From CAIPAT01 sp041665605 (GTDB lineage Bacteria; Verrucomicrobiota; Lentisphaeria; Victivallales; Victivallaceae), in the NCBI GenBank assembly GCA_041665605.1, contig JBAYIO010000089.1:1-24402 (forward strand): a stretch of DNA of 24,402 nucleotides, written 5' to 3'. How positions within the stretch are numbered: position 1 is the first letter of the stretch; each line of letters begins with the position of its first letter. Positions 23,340 through 24,402 of the stretch are shown here, in pieces. The notes beneath the pieces are model-generated. The model saw nothing but the letters and a program-made list of their open reading frames with translations, was not told where the DNA came from and did not search any database. The translations under genes were made by a program, and so were the position numbers.

Positions 23340-24233
23340 TCAACTCTGAATAGCACAATTTATGCGGCGGTATCTGCCCGGCGATATGCCAAAATGTTTT
23401 TTAAATGCGGCAATGAAGTACGTACTGCTGAGATATCCGCAGGCATCGGTTATTTCGTCAAGCGACATGTTAGTGTTTTTTAACAATAAGGTGGAATGTT
23501 CAAAACGTAAACGGCGGAGCATATGATTAAAATTCTCCTCGCCGTTTTCCGTAAAAAGACGCGAGATGTAACTGGGAGTAATGCCGAATATTTGAGCAAC
23601 ATGAGCGCGGTTGATCGGGGCGTAGAAATTCTCCTGGATATACTGTTTTACGCGGAGTTTGGTTAAATCCGCTTTGCCTGCCGGCTGCCGGGTATCTGCT
23701 TTGATTTCCTCCAGCGTTATTTTCAATAGACCGGTAATCAGTTCCACTATTCCGGCATCGTTCGGATGTTCAGATATAAGATTAAGCGCCCTCAATAACG
23801 CATTGCCCGCCTCGCTCAGCGGTTTGGATGTATGGTAATAAATATCAGCGCCGCGTGATTCATAAAAAGAATTAAGCCGGCTGAAATTAATATACGTAAC
23901 CCTGATATAGTCGGAGTTATATATTATCGAAGACATCTCATGCACATAATCCCATAGCGGCCACTTCCAATGAAAAGGCGGGCAATAATGCAATTCGCCA
24001 GGCTCCATGACAGTTTCGGTTATCCTGCCTTTGGACGCATAAGCTATATGTTTTCGACCGCTGAGCGGAATGTCTATGCGGGACTCGCAGGTCATGGACA
24101 GTGCTCCGGATTTTGCGGGTTCTTTCTCGGAGATATAAACCTTGTACACGCCAATACTGTCAATAATATGCCGCATCAGACTTATGAATGAGTCCTTTGA
24201 CAGATGTTCTACATTTAATCCGCTGGAAGTCAT
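23340..24233 (-). CDS. Second AraC-family regulator
   Basis: The 297-residue protein has an N-terminal sensor domain of a different type from its neighbour (~1-150; KHIAYASKGRITETVMEPGE and LHYCPPFHWKWPLWDY), poorly matching the classical cupin. The C-terminal AraC domain is clear: LTKLRVKQYIQENFYAPINR, VAQIFGITPSYISRLFTENG and LDEITDACGYLSSTYFIAAF with KKHFGISPGRYRR. It is convergent with the first AraC gene, 35 bases between stops. Its own target is not in the window; the gene may regulate something beyond the right edge or the hydrolase locus jointly. A TATAAT-like box on the minus strand (24275-24270) could serve as its promoter, but no good -35 box accompanies it. Confidence 0.9.
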   Translation of the reverse strand: MTSSGLNVEHLSKDSFISLMRHIIDSIGVYKVYISEKEPAKSGALSMTCESRIDIPLSGRKHIAYASKGRITETVMEPGELHYCPPFHWKWPLWDYVHEMSSIIYNSDYIRVTYINFSRLNSFYESRGADIYYHTSKPLSEAGNALLRALNLISEHPNDAGIVELITGLLKITLEEIKADTRQPAGKADLTKLRVKQYIQENFYAPINRAHVAQIFGITPSYISRLFTENGEENFNHMLRRLRFEHSTLLLKNTNMSLDEITDACGYLSSTYFIAAFKKHFGISPGRYRRINCAIQS

Positions 24234-24280
24234 AATTTATTTGCCTGTATGGCGATATATTTCTTTAATATTATAATAGG

Positions 24281-24352
24281 AGCCAATTTCAAAAGTATTG
24301 GCTTTTTCTTGTTAATAACTCGTTTTGTTATGCATCAAAAGCATTTTGATGC
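24281..24352. repeat. Two inverted repeats upstream of the second AraC gene
   Basis: AGCCAAT/ATTGGCT (24281-24287 and 24297-24303) forms a 7-bp stem with a 9-base loop, followed on the plus strand by TTTTCTT, giving a terminator-like look. GCATCAAAA/TTTTGATGC (24332-24340 and 24344-24352) forms a perfect 9-bp stem with a 3-base loop. No plus-strand gene in the window would use a terminator here. The first repeat flanks a minus-strand TATAAT box (24270-24275), so either could be an operator for the AraC gene or a terminator for a gene lying outside the window. Confidence 0.45.
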
Positions 24353-24402
24353 CTTCAATGTTGCTTTTCTCTGAAAAAGTCGCCAAAAACTTGATTTTTG
24401 AA

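Noticed and set aside
24281..24310. Plus-strand intrinsic terminator
   Set aside because: The stem is only 7 bp with a 9-base loop and there is no plus-strand gene before it that needs termination; it is listed only as an inverted repeat.

Overview
The window looks like chromosomal DNA from a free-living or gut member of the Planctomycetes-Verrucomicrobia-Chlamydiae group, most likely Lentisphaerota (Victivallis-like). This is an inference. It rests on a pseudopilin-type protein with an H-X9-DG C-terminal motif, a Gfo/Idh/MocA oxidoreductase next to a LacI regulator, large unusual glycoside hydrolases flanked by AraC regulators, and often weak Shine-Dalgarno sites. No rRNA or tRNA gene was recognised, so the placement cannot be proven from the window.

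Layout. (i) 1-1078 is non-coding and dominated by a tandem array with a period of about 233 bp, built from paired TGTCCAAAATG words and GC-rich hairpins. (ii) 1079-3024 holds a LacI regulator and a Gfo/Idh/MocA oxidoreductase, closed by a hairpin shared with a convergent FAD/NAD oxidoreductase (3065-4255, minus). (iii) 4369-6102 encodes a natural fusion of a YhcC/YtqA-type radical SAM enzyme with an MnmD-type tRNA methyltransferase, probably a one-protein route to mnm5U34. A convergent GT-C/GT39-like membrane glycosyltransferase (6107-7567, minus) follows. (iv) 7568-9355 is an AT-richer graveyard: the 3' part of a group II intron (maturase C-terminus plus domain V), an unidentified decayed gene, and a frameshifted DUF1016/YhcG gene that has lost its nuclease domain. 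(v) 9356-11505 is a compact, apparently intact type II restriction-modification cassette: C5-cytosine methyltransferase, an unrecognised presumed restriction enzyme, and Vsr mismatch endonuclease. (vi) 11526-14267 encodes a DUF3313-like lipoprotein and a RecQ helicase with shifted domain order. (vii) 16700 down to 14321 (minus) is a promoter-led two-gene operon: N-acylamino-acid racemase/OSBS-type enolase-superfamily enzyme, then an M20 amidohydrolase. (viii) 16764-24233 is a carbohydrate-response region: a secreted TIM-barrel hydrolase-like protein, an H-X9-DG pseudopilin-like protein, a 1041-residue GH106-like hydrolase, and two convergent AraC regulators.

How the parts fit. Region (viii) reads as an inducible glycan-use locus. 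The AraC gene at 22393 is divergent from the 1041-aa hydrolase, and the shared intergenic region carries candidate direct-repeat operators. Region (vii) resembles known racemase/deacylase pairs that turn N-acyl-D-amino acids into L-amino acids. Regions (iv) and (v) together look like a defence island in turnover, with old broken modules beside an intact restriction cassette.

The points most worth follow-up are the radical SAM-MnmD fusion, the paired-word repeat array, the unassigned presumed restriction enzyme, and the racemase/amidohydrolase operon.
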